Shown here: positions 11,570 through 23,200 of the stretch, in pieces
Numbering within the stretch: the first letter of the stretch is position 1
Layout: every line of letters starts with the position of its first letter
Assembly (NCBI GenBank): GCA_028641055.1
Contig: CM054061.1
Location: 32,216,333-32,280,332 of the forward strand
Direction: 5' to 3'
DNA from: Alopecurus myosuroides
Taxonomy: Eukaryota; Streptophyta; Magnoliopsida; Poales; Poaceae
DNA: 64,000 nucleotides
Position numbers and translations under genes: made by a program
Notes under the pieces: generated by a model
Databases searched by the model: none
Told to the model about the DNA's origin: nothing
Seen by the model: only the letters and a program-made list of their open reading frames with translations

Positions 11570-12670
11570 TGTTGACACTCGTTTTTGACTCACAAAAGGA
11601 AGGCAACAAGATGAGCTCAAATGAAAAAATAATGTGAATGAAAGTTGTGCGTCTCGTCGAAACAAACAACTTTGATTTTTGGATCATCTCGATCCGAGGT
11701 CGTATGCAACTTCTAGAGTCAAAATACTACTAATCATCTCATTATGCAAGTGAATCCCCCAAACCATAGACATACTCTGCACTTGGGCGGGAGCATTGGT
11801 GAAACGAGTTGAAAACCTTCAGATTGTGTTGAACTTCTTCCACCTGATTTTGAAGAATCAAGGTGAGGTCAAATTTAAAACTCATTCAATGAAAGGTCTT
11901 CGTTGTTTTGAGACGAACAACTTTCTTTTATATGATATTTTCATATGAGGTCGTTTACTACCTTGAATCGGCAAAATACGGACGAGTCAGAATTGACAGA
12001 TTCGAACTCGATTCAAACACGTTTTAGTGCAGATACAATTAAACCTTCAAGATTATGTATGATGAAAAGTCATAGAACATCAAAGTTTTTCGTCTTTTTG
12101 AGACCAACAACTTTGTCTTCTACTTGATTTCTATTTTATCTTGTTTACTGACTCGAAAACGACCCGCAAGGTGCATCAAGTTTTCATACCGAACAGTTTT
12201 GGAAAGCTCGGGTCAAACCATCCGAATTAGACCCAAATTAGGGTTTTGGACGTGAATCCAAGCCTTTTCCTTACACGGGAAGTCCAGCCGCCTCTTATAT
12301 ACATGAGGGGTGACGGCTGATTGAACCAACACCAACCGAACAAACACAAACCCTACTTTTCCATGTTCATCTATATTTATCTTTCTCCCCTTGTATCTTG
12401 CTTCTCGTTCTTCGTTGTTCTTCAGGTTTGGAGGCTACGATCCACGAGGCTCCAGAGGCGCTAAGGACGATTTGGAGCAGCCAATCATCGCTGGATCCTC
12501 CGACGGGGTCCCTCCCGAGGAACCGGCGTGTCTGGCCTCAAAAAGCGCATGTCGGACTGACTTGCGTACCGCGCTTCCGGCAGGCCTCCCGCGGTGTCAG
12601 TTGCGGAGCATCTCCCTCGGCGCCGCGGGTACACGAAGACGTGTTCGTGTGACACGTTCGTACGTCAACA
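11570..12670 (+). repeat. T1 5' LTR
   Basis: 1101 bp, TGTTGACACTC...TACGTCAACA. Near its right end a segment resembling an untranslated leader (CTCGTTCTTCGTTGTTCTTCAG) precedes GC-rich sequence. It matches 27563-28664 along its full length with numerous substitutions. Confidence 0.88.
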
Positions 12671-12678
12671 CACTTTTT

Positions 12679-12696
12679 TGGCGACTCCACTGGGGA
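12679..12696 (+). other. T1 candidate primer binding site
   Basis: TGGCGACTCCACTGGGGA starts eight bases after the LTR end, in the usual position and with the usual TGG start. I do not assign the tRNA. Confidence 0.6.
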
Positions 12697-12839
12697 CAGA
12701 AGCATTGAGCGGTCTCCAACCCGTTCTTGCTACGAAGAGAATGCCATCAAGAGTTGCAATCTACAACGGTATCATGAATACTCAATCTCCATATGTAGAT
12801 GCAAATTGATCTTATGTTAATGTTGCTAAATCTTTTGAT

Positions 12840-13982
12840 ATGAGTACGGCATCGGCTAGCCCTAGTTCTTACTATGTGCAAGGGTCGATGCAAAACAATC
12901 TCTATCCTTCAAATCGTTATAATTTTAGCAACGTGAAATATGTATACTCGAATTCTCATGCATCGGCAACCCCAGAAGTATGTATGCCGATAAACAACAT
13001 GGTGAGTTCGGTTAATCAATACGAAACACCCAATCTTAGAAATTTTAATTACGTGCAAGAGAGTGTTTCACCTTTATATGCATCAGCAAGTGACATGCAA
13101 TATGTTAGTTCATCTTTAAATATGCCGATGGAGAGGGTAATTGGACATGCAACTACTAGCTATTTGGCCAATTACCCCCAACCATCATATGCTACACCTT
13201 ATGTTACTAATGTTTCATCTTCATGTGCAACTGGTGAGATTCATAATTCGGCTCCGCACATTCATAGTGGCCACGGCCGAATAAGTGAAAATTTAACAGG
13301 AACACATGCATCTTCATCTACTTCTGCCGCATATGGATTGGATAGTTTCAAGGAAAAACTTGCAGCTGAATTCAATAAGATCAATGCTATTCATTTGAGA
13401 GCAGCAGAAAACCCCCATGACCCCGCTTCAATACAATATTTAGAGGCACTTAAAAAGATACGTGAAGAAGAGCGTAAACAATTTGAGCTCAAATATTATC
13501 CTTCACAGCCACGAAGTTTCGGCAACGCATCGCCGAACAAAAGTATCGGAGGGCAATCTCGCCATGCAGAGCATAGCACTGACGAATTCACCAAGCCAAC
13601 TTGGGAGGAATTATCGGAAGAACAACGTCAAGGCTATGAGATAATCAAGAGGAAGTTCCTTGAGGAATCTGAAGTGCTTAAGAGGAAACTCATGAACAAG
13701 TTTGAAGAGGACTCTAGGCAGGAGTTTCTTGCATATCTCGAGAAGAACCGCCAAGAAAATATTACTTCGGTTGGAGAAATCAAGTCTACTCCTCCATACA
13801 CTAAACAAGTTGAACCCTCTGATAAGACTAGACAAGAAGAAGAAGCTTTGCAAATTGATATGATCCTTGAGGAAAGTAAGAATGTTTTAGAAAGTATAGT
13901 TGCTTCGGTTGAAAAATCCAAATCAAACATTACATATGCCGAATCTATTGAATCAAAAGAAGCAAGCTTCATAGGTGAATAG
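12840..13982 (+). CDS. T1 ORF1, unrecognised 380-residue protein (gag-like position)
   Basis: This uninterrupted frame directly follows the primer site region. The N-terminal 165 residues are Ser/Tyr/Asn-rich and low in charge. From about residue 165 the protein becomes strongly charged and probably coiled-coil (FKEKLAAEFNKINAIHLRAA, LEALKKIREEERKQFELKYY), with PTWEELSEEQRQGYEIIKRKFLEE and a further Glu/Lys-rich helix to the end. I recognise no catalytic motif. Its position after the primer site suggests a structural gag N-terminal part. It keeps a full reading frame although the rest of T1 is decayed. A second frame just downstream (14007-14267) may be its broken continuation. Confidence 0.55.
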   Translation: MSTASASPSSYYVQGSMQNNLYPSNRYNFSNVKYVYSNSHASATPEVCMPINNMVSSVNQYETPNLRNFNYVQESVSPLYASASDMQYVSSSLNMPMERVIGHATTSYLANYPQPSYATPYVTNVSSSCATGEIHNSAPHIHSGHGRISENLTGTHASSSTSAAYGLDSFKEKLAAEFNKINAIHLRAAENPHDPASIQYLEALKKIREEERKQFELKYYPSQPRSFGNASPNKSIGGQSRHAEHSTDEFTKPTWEELSEEQRQGYEIIKRKFLEESEVLKRKLMNKFEEDSRQEFLAYLEKNRQENITSVGEIKSTPPYTKQVEPSDKTRQEEEALQIDMILEESKNVLESIVASVEKSKSNITYAESIESKEASFIGE

Positions 13983-15043
13983 CATGGCAAGCTTAGCAAA
14001 ACAGTTGTGCTTGATTTGTCTGGAATTAAGGGAGCTTACATGTTTCCCTACGAATTTCGTGACAAAAAGGTAAATGTACTTCAAGTGCAAGAAAGCATAG
14101 CCGAACCAAGTTGGGTTGACGTTGAGCATCAAAGTGAGGACGCGAGATCCAGAAAATGGAGAAGGCACGACGTTGGAAAATCATCTAGAGGCGGGGCAAG
14201 ATATTGCTCAAGTCATGTAACCATCATGTTCTCCCAACGTCTTCGAGGAGGTATATCCAGCAAATAATTTACTTATTTTCCGATTTGGTCAAAACTATAT
14301 TGTTGATGCATCTATTAGCAAGATTTTTATAAGAAACATTGAAAGACCAATCGTGAAAGGTAATTTATTTGTTAGTGATAAAATTGTAGCAAAAACTATC
14401 AGTCAACATATTACAAAACTTAGAGAGACCGATAGAAATTATTACAGCAAAAGCCTCATGCGTTGTTTCATTTAAAAATTGTATTTACATGGATGGATTT
14501 TCTTATCTCATACTTGGCTAACATTTTCTTTCAAGCGAGACATGTTTATTGTAACTACTTTGATTTCAGAAATATAAAGCCAAGCGTAGAATCTCCTGAG
14601 AAATCCGATGCTAGTATGATCATTTATTCAAAAGCATCAAAGAATCATTACAAAAGTCAAAGCATTGCCGAATGGGGTGGTGTCGAACTTGAACCATTCG
14701 GTTACTTAACTCAAACGCCGTTCTCAGAACAAGATCGGCTAGTTAATAAAAAATGTACCTTCAGCTTGAGTATGTGTGATCGCATTTTTGATATATTGCT
14801 CAATGATAATCATATTATGATTCTTGATCACCATGCAGAGCCATCAATACAAGGACGAATGTATTGCAAGTTGCATGATTCGTTCGTACATAGTATTAAC
14901 AATTGTGACATGTTTCAGCAAATAGTGCAATCGGCCATTGATAAAGGACGATTGAATTTTGGTGAGTCGCATATAGATGACCAGTCTATTTTAGTTGGTT
15001 TTGATGGCAAAACTCTTTTGCATCGGCTACCTCAAGCCGATTA
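13983..15043 (+). pseudogene. T1 gag/pol linker remnant with zinc-knuckle-like motif
   Basis: The frame 14463-15044 includes CTFSLSMCDRIFDILLNDN followed by MYCKLHDSFVHSINNCDMF and IVQSAIDKGRLNFGE. This matches the CxxH-x-x-x-x-H-x-x-x-x-C linker found just before protease in many grass gypsy polyproteins ('CKYHNSxxHxTxxC..F...VQxAIxxGRLKF'). Upstream pieces (DLSGIKGAYMFPYEFRDKKV; a frame at 14290-14460) are interrupted by stops. The frame ends about 70 bp before L1. Confidence 0.6.
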
Positions 15044-15115
15044 ATTAGAAGATGAGCATGTACACGGTGAAGATGGTGAGATCAAGTCTTTGAGAAAATA
15101 AATTGTTCGGGAGCA

Positions 15116-18100
15116 TGTGACGCCCCGAGATCGGGCACTATGCAGATTTCAGCATTCCCGCCAAAATCCACATAATAACCGATTCCAGGTTGCCACTTGT
15201 GATAACATTACAACAGGTCACGAATAATCCACAACAACAACAGAAAAGAGATTTACAAGATGACTCAAACGAGTCAGGGATACAACTGATACAATACAAA
15301 GATCCAAATAACAGCGGAAGAAACAACATATCGTCCGTCTACGGACGAGATACAAATTGGACTAAGAGTCCTAAAGATAACCGAGAGCGTCCAATCCCTG
15401 CCCAGGCCAAGCCGGAGGGATTCCCAAGCTAACGTCGTCAGACTTCAAACCTGTTGACTGCAATATTGAATATGCAGCCACGAAAAAAAAGGATTCGTGG
15501 GTCAGTACGGTTAAGTACTGGCAAGTGGATAAACCATACTCACAAGATACCGGCATAGCCAGTCATCACAAGATACAAATACTTTGGGATCAACGGGAAG
15601 GAAGGGATTATTGCAAAGAAGCGGCAGCGGGCTGCACTAACCAACTACAGAGAGGTACTACAACTTCCGGCTAACAGAAAGAAGATAAGATCGAGTATTG
15701 TAACCAACTGAAAGATAACTTCAAACAAACCCATCCTGGATCTCGCCCCTTATCCGAAGAAGCAATCCGAGGATAACTCACACAGTTGGATTAATGATGG
15801 TTCAGATTATTGTGTCAATAAGCCTATTACTAGTCAAGTTGTTAATCATTGGGTGTAAGATTGTTAATCATTAGGTTTAAGTTGTCCTGAGTACTTGTTA
15901 GCCAGTACTTTCACCAAGTAATCCATAACCGCGGAAAACACGGATTCTCGAGAAGATTATCCCTGCAGGGTTGCACCAATTTGGCCGTACACGTAAGAAT
16001 AACCCGCCAGACGGGGGATCAACCCACCAAGCGAGGTACTCAACACAACTCAACTCTTCTTCGCATCAAGCCCAAAGCACCTTGGGCACACGGCTAATCG
16101 AGCCCAGAAGAAAACGGACCCTCATAGCACTCTAAGAACGTGTCCCCCTATATGCCGACTACAAAATTTCCACCCGGGTACCAAGGGCTCGCAAGATCAT
16201 GCATGCAGCAAATGGAAAACCCGAACTAAATGAGGCGATTTGGACGAGATGCGAATCGAGTCAAATTGAGGGGGGCGCCCATACTCGCTTCCCACATGCG
16301 GGTAGTGCGCTCATCATGGATCAGTAGACAAGACCCTTTTCCTATTAGGGTCGACACTAGCAGGCCTCAAAACCACTTAGGGCCTCCTGCCGGTGCCTTA
16401 TCATCAAATTATATTACCATTAGCATTAACAGGATTGATTGATTAACATCGAGCCCCCGGTACCAAAATAATAACTGTAAAAGAAGTAACCGACAACAGA
16501 CTCGAGCAGAAGCAACCCTAAGCATGCAGCTACGACACGAAGGCCAACGAGGTAAACAATCAACATTTAATAGGAAGTGGAAGGAAAAAGGCTATATCAT
16601 GGCTGCAAGGTAAACATATAATAGGATCGAGACACAAGCATCGTATCAATAGGCTAGAACAAGAACAACGGAAAGAATCGGTAACAAGTGATGAAAGGCA
16701 GCCATTTGGCAGCAAGTGAGTATACTTGCCTGGAATCCAGCAAGGTAGAAGTACATCCACAGAACTTGTCGTTGCTCACATCATCTCAACATCCTATCCG
16801 GGAAGAAGCAACGAACCTCGAACAAACACCGGATGCAACAATTACTACTACGGCAAAAAGATCCAGCATGATCAAGATATGGATGCATGACAAGTTTAAA
16901 GATGCATCAAGGTAAACTAGTTGACATGATAACATGTTTAAATGGACCCATATGCAATTTGAGTTGCATATGAAAAGCCCATGAATTTTGGTTAGATTAT
17001 TTGTTTTCCAACTAATCAACAGGTGAAGGTGGATTAGTATGATGCATGGATGAGTAAAACAGCAAGATAACAACAATAGAAACAAATAGAGATAAGGTTT
17101 AACAAGTTTGGAATTTCAGTTATTAAGTTAGGAAATTTTGGTTACTTAAAGGTGTCACACAAGCATTTGTTGTTTTCATCAAGTTAAATTGTTCAAAACA
17201 GATAACAAAGTCCATATTTGATTAGAACACAAAATTTTAGGTGGATTACATGCTTCAATTATTGAAAAAGGAATTACAATGATTTAATTATGAATTAAAC
17301 AAGTTTAAACAAGATTTAATTGAATTTAATTCAAGTGTGAATATTATTTGAATTTTATTTGTTCCAAACATAAATTCAAATTCATATTTGAAAAGGTTAT
17401 GTTTTTCTGGTTTGAAAACATATTTTATTTGTTGGAAAACAATTTCAAATGATTTAGTTAAGCATATTACCAATTTAATTGCATTAAATAAGAGATGAAA
17501 CAATTATTCAAATTAATTGTTGCAAACCAGAAAACAAAGTGGATATCCAAGTGTGGCATGTGATTTTGAATGAAATCCATGTTTTGGGTATTTAATTTGG
17601 AGCAACCATTTGCAAGTTATTAATTATGCCATTTAATTTGTCATTTTTAAGAATTATTAATTAACATTAATTTTAATTGCCCAAAATGCAAAACAAAGTT
17701 GATAAACAGAAAGTACATTGAATTTGGACTGAAAAACATATTTTATTTGTGTTATTTGAATTAATTATGAATTAATTATGGAATTAACCAAATTTGAGAG
17801 GAATTGTTTAAATTTGAAATTTGAAACAATTTGAATTGTGCAAAACAGAAAACAAATGATGTAGTTAGATAGAGTATTAAATTTGGGGCAGAAAACATAT
17901 TTTATTTTTATTATTTGAGTTTGGAAAATAAAAGTTATGTTCATTTTAAGTTTGAGGGCTAAACTGTAAAAACAGGGGCCTAGAGAAAGAATTAGAATCG
18001 CAGAGGGGCCCCTGGGGCGTTTTTCACCCAGTTCCCTCCTGGCCTGAGACGCTGCCGTGCGGGCCCAACGCCACCGTGGCGTGCCAACGAGGCGGGTGCA

Positions 18101-19753
18101 CTGTGAGGTGGCAGCAGGGGTCTATGACGGGTGGGCCGCGCGCGCGATGGGAAATAAAAAGGAAAAGGGGTGCGCCCCTTGGGGATCGAACCCAGGAGCT
18201 GTGGCTCGCGCGCCGTGGAGCAGTACCACTGCGGTACTGACGCTGTTGTGATGGAAGGGGTGTTTGACTGAAGATATGGTGGCCACGGCGGTTAACTGAA
18301 ACAAACGAACGAAGTTTTCCTGCACCTGCACCTGCACGGTTGACTGACAGAGGAAAACAGCGGCTGCTCCGACGATCACCGGCACCTGACGGCGATCCCG
18401 GGCAAACGGAGGCAGTGGACACGCGATGGATTGTACGCACGCCAGCAGGGAGTAGAGGGAGAGGGGAAGAAGGAGCAGAGGCTCACCGCGGGTGTCTCGA
18501 GGAGGCAGGGCTGCTCCGACGTGCAGCCACGGCTAGGTCTTGCCGACGACGGCGCGGACAACACCGTGGCTCCCAGCAAGCGGCGAGGGGACGGGGAGAT
18601 ACCGGGGATCGCCGCGGTTCCATTCCCGGCCGCGGTGCATCCTCGAGGCGACCATGGCGGTGGGGGCGACGGGAGGCAGTGGGGTGTTCACGGTGGTTGC
18701 AGGGATTCAGAAACAGAAGGAGCTCGGGCAGCTAGACGAAGGGGAAGAGGGGGTTGGCGGCGCAGGAGGATGGGACTAGGGTGGCTAGGGTAGGCAGAGG
18801 GGAGAAGGCCAGCTTTATGGTGGGAGGTGCCTGGTACGGCAAGCCATCGAGGAGGGGGGAGAAGCAACCTGCGGTGGTGACTCGTTCGTACCAGTGATGA
18901 CGGAAGCGAGGGGAAGACGACAAGATCACGAAGGGGTATGGGCCAGAAGTGGTAATGGGCTGGGGGAGATAAAGGGGATGGGGTTGGGCTGCCTCTCTCC
19001 CCTTTGGATTCCTTTTTTTTCTTTTCCTGTTTTTTTTTGTAAAGAAATGAAAGGGAGAGAGAGAAAGGATAGGATTTGGGGGTTTTTCTTTTATGGACTA
19101 TTTGTTTTAATTTTCAAAACACAAACTTAAAGCAATGTTAGCATTATTTTTCACAAGATTGAAATTCTAATTGATTTAAAGTTGTTTAGTTGAAATTTTC
19201 AAATAGGGTTTGAGGGTGTTTATTTGATAATTAAAGTTTATTAATTTGCAAAACAATAATTAAAAGCAAGTTTAGTTATTGATTTCAAGATTGGTAATAT
19301 TAGTTTGATTTCTAAGTGGTTAGTTGAATTTCAAATAATGTTTGATTTGGGAATTTTGGAAATAAACAAATTCTATTTAATGAGCTCAAGAAATTTTGCA
19401 AACATTATTTAATTTATTTTGTTTGCAAAATTTTAATTTTTAAACCCATATTGACATATGATAAGTAGGATTGATTTGCTTTGAATTTTTTGAATTTGCC
19501 ATTAGGGTTTTAATAACAGGAAAATTTTGTTAACAAGCAATTTGATTAAAACAACTTCAAACTATTGAAAAACAATTGAGTGGTTTAGTTTGCAATTTTG
19601 AAATTGGAAATTTTGAACAGGTGTGAAAGTTAAAAGTGGTTTTTGAATTTGAGTTGTTTTTGAAAACAGAATGCAATGCTCATGTGATGCATGTGATGCA
19701 AAGCAAAAATAAAACAAACACTTTCTACTAAGGCTAACACCCCAGGTGTTACA
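15116..19753 (-). repeat. L1 3' LTR (4638 bp)
   Basis: Three compositional zones: a mixed-GC zone shared with S1 (15116-16900), an AT-rich zone (16900-17950) and a GC-rich zone (18000-19000), followed by another AT-rich tract. Long frames in the GC-rich zone (18024-18793, both strands) are conserved between the two LTRs only because the LTRs are nearly identical. They show no family signature. Confidence 0.9.
18183..18236 (-). other. tRNA-like A/B-box cassette in the L1 LTR
   Basis: On the minus strand TACCGCAGTGG (18236-18226) resembles a pol III A box, and GGGTTCGATCC (18193-18183) is a perfect B box. The element's own sense strand carries the pair. The second LTR has the same cassette at 23321-23374. 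A full cloverleaf is not evident. Confidence 0.45.
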
Positions 19754-20252
19754 GACGACACCACTAACAAGGGATTGCGCCCTCGCAATCCACCTTCTAA
19801 CCCGGGAGGGGAAAGAAGTTCGACTATCGATTCTTCGTGCTTCCAGTTGATCTCCTCGACACCACTAACAAGGGCTTCTCGACACCACTAACAAGGGATT
19901 CTTGCTCGGAGTGACGACGATGTTTTTCCACCAGGAATCTTCCGATGATCGAACCTAATAGGTTAAAGGCTCAGAAAACGTCCACCCACGTAGGATCCTA
20001 ACACTTTGAAAGATAGACAAGGGGGGAGACTCCAAAACAAATAAGATGGGAGGGGAAATAGAATAGGGGTAAGGAGAAAACAAGAATCCTATTGAGATGT
20101 TTTTCCAAAATAGTTTAGCAGAAATAGTTTTTGACACTCTAGAAACAACGACCGTTAGCGAGGTTATCCTACAGGCTTTGCGGACCCGTTGCTTCGATAA
20201 CCATTTGTATCGAAACAATATCGGGAATCGGAACCAAGGCTCTGATACCATT
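19754..20252 (-). other. L1 internal domain, non-coding
   Basis: The 499 bp between the LTRs contain no recognisable ORF. The 17-mer GACACCACTAACAAGGG occurs three times (19757, 19858, 19881), close to the 3' LTR. The expected purine tract directly before the 3' LTR is absent: the bases adjoining it on the minus strand are GGTGTCGTC. Confidence 0.75.
20239..20250 (-). other. L1 primer binding site (tRNA-iMet)
   Basis: The minus strand reads TGGTATCAGAGC two bases inside the right LTR, the 12-nt complement of the 3' end of plant initiator tRNA-Met. Confidence 0.9.
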
Positions 20253-23200
20253 TGTGACGCCCCGAGATCGGGCACTATGCAGATTTCAGCATTCCCGCCA
20301 AAATCCACATAATAACCGATTCCAGGTTGCCACTTGTGATAACATTACAACAGGTCACGAATAATCCACAACAACAACAGAAAAGAGATTTACAAGATGA
20401 CTCAAACGAGTCAGGGATACAACTGATACAATACAAAGATCCAAATAACAGCGGAAGAAACAACATATCGTCCGTCTACGGACGAGATACAAATTGGACT
20501 AAGAGTCCTGAAGATAACCGAGAGCGTCCAATCCCTGCCCAGGCCAAGCCGGAGGGATTCCCAAGCTAACGTCGTTAGACTTCAAACCTGTTGACTGCAA
20601 TATTGAATATGCAGCCACGAAAAAAAAGGATTCGTGGGTCAGTACGGTTAAGTACTGGCAAGTGGATAAACCATACTCACAAGATACCGGCATAGCCAGT
20701 CATCACAAGATACAAATACTTTGGGATCAACAGGAAGGAAGGGATTATTGCAAAGAAGCGGCAGCGGGCTGCACTAACCAACTACAGAGAGGTACTACAA
20801 CTTCCGGCTAACAGAAAGAAGATAAGATCGAGTATTGTAACCAACTGAAAGATAACTTCAAACAAACCCATCCTGGATCTCGCCCCTTATCCGAAGAAGC
20901 AATCCGAGGATAACTCACACAGTTGGATTAATGATGGTTCAGATTATTGTGTCAATAAGCCTATTACTAGTCAAGTTGTTAATCATTGGGTGTAAGATTG
21001 TTAATCATTAGGTTTAAGTTGTCCTGAGTACTTGTTAGCCAGTACTTTCACCAAGTAATCCATAACCGCGGAAAACACGGATTCTCGAGAAGATTATCCC
21101 TGCAGGGTTGCACCAATTTGGCCGTACACGTAAGAATAACCCGCCAGACGGGGGATCAACCCACCAAGCGAGGTACTCAACACAACTCAACTCTTCTTCG
21201 CATCAAGCCCAAAGCACCTTGGGCGCACGGCTAATCGAGCCCAGAAGAAAATGGACCCTCATAGCACTCTAAGAACGTGTCCCCCTATATGCCGACTACA
21301 AAAGTTCCACCCGGGTACCAAGGGCTCGCAAGATCATGCATGCAGCAAATGGAAAACCCGAACTAAATGAGGCGATTTGGACGAGATGCGAATCGAGTCA
21401 AATTGAGGGGGGCGCCCATACTCGCTTCCCACATGCGGGTAGTGCGCTCATCATGGATCAGTAGACAAGACCCTTTTCCTATTAGGGTCGACACTAGCAG
21501 GCCTCAAAACCACTTAGGGCCTCCTGCCGGTGCCTTATCATCAAATTATTATTACCATTAGCATTAACAGGATTGATTGATTAACATCGAGCCCCCGGTA
21601 CCAAAATAATAACTGTAAAAGAAGTAACCGACAACAGACTCGAGCAGAAGCAACCCTAAGCATGCAGCTACGACACGAAGGCCAACGAGGTAAACAATCA
21701 ACATTTAATAGGAAGTGGAAGGAAAAAGGCTATATCATGGCTGCAAGGTAAACATATAATAGGATCGAGACACAAGCATCGTATCAACAGGCTAGAACAA
21801 GAACAACGGAAAGAATCGGTAACAAGTGATGAAAGGCAGCCATTTGGCAGCAAGTGAGTATACTTGCCTGGAATCCAGTAAGGTAGAAGTACATCCACAG
21901 AACTTGTCGTTGCTCACATCATCTCAACGTCCTATCCGGGAAGAAGCAACGAACCTCGAACAAACACCGGATGCAACAATTACTACTACGGCAAAAAGAT
22001 CCAGCATGATCAAGATATGGATGCATGACAAGTTTAAAGATGCATCAAGGTAAACTAGTTGACATGATAACATGTTTAAATGGACCCATATGCAATTTGA
22101 GTTGCATATGAAAAGCCCATGAATTTTGGTTAGATTATTTGTTTTCCAACTAATCAACAGGTGAAGGTGGATTAGTATGATGCATGGATGAGTAAAACAG
22201 CAAGATAACAACAATAGAAACAAATAGAGATAAGGTTTAACAAGTTTGGAATTTCAGTTATTAAGTTAGGAAATTGTGGTTACTTAAAGGTGTCACACAA
22301 GCATTTGTTGTTTTCATCAAGTTAAATTGTTCAAAACAGATAACAAAGTCCATATTTGATTAGAACACAAAATTTTAGGTGGATTACATGCTTCAATTAT
22401 TGAAAAAGGAATTACAATGATTTAATTATGAATTAAACAAGTTTAAACAAGATTTAATTGAATTTAATTCAAGTGTGAATATTATTTGAATTTTATTTGT
22501 TCCAAACATAAATTCAAATTCATATTTGAAAAGGTTATGTTTTTCTGGTTTGAAAACATATTTTATTTGTTGGAAAACAATTTCAAATGATTTAGTTAAG
22601 CATATTACCAATTTAATTGCATTAAATAAGAGATGAAACAATTATTCAAATTAATTGTTGCAAACCAGAAAACAAAGTGGATATCCAAGTGTGGCATGTG
22701 ATTTTGGATGAAATCCATGTTTTGGGTATTTAATTTGGAGCAACCATTTGCAAGTTATTAATTATGCCATTTAATTTGTCATTTTTAAGAATTATTAATT
22801 AACATTAATTTTAATTGCCCAAAATGCAAAACAAAGTTGATAAACAGAAAGTACATTGAATTTGGACTGAAAAACATATTTTATTTGTGTTATTTGAATT
22901 AATTATGAATTAATTATGGAATTAACCAAATTTGAGAGGAATTGTTTAAATTTGAAATTTGAAACAATTTGAATTTTGCAAAACAGAAAACAAATGATGT
23001 AGTTAGATAGAGTATTAAATTTGGGGCAGAAAACATATTTTATTTTTATTATTTGAGTTTGGAAAATAAAAGTTATGTTCATTTTAAGTTTGAGGGCTAA
23101 ACTGTAAAAACAGGGGCCTAGAGAAAGAATTAGAATCGCAGAGGGGCCCCTGGGGCGTTTTTCACCCAGTTCCCTCCTGGCCTGAGACGCTGCCGTGCGG

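Noticed and set aside
18024..18793. Frames of 120-138 codons conserved between the two L1 LTRs
   Set aside because: They are alike because the LTRs are more than 99% identical, not through coding constraint. Differences fall in all codon positions and no domain is visible.
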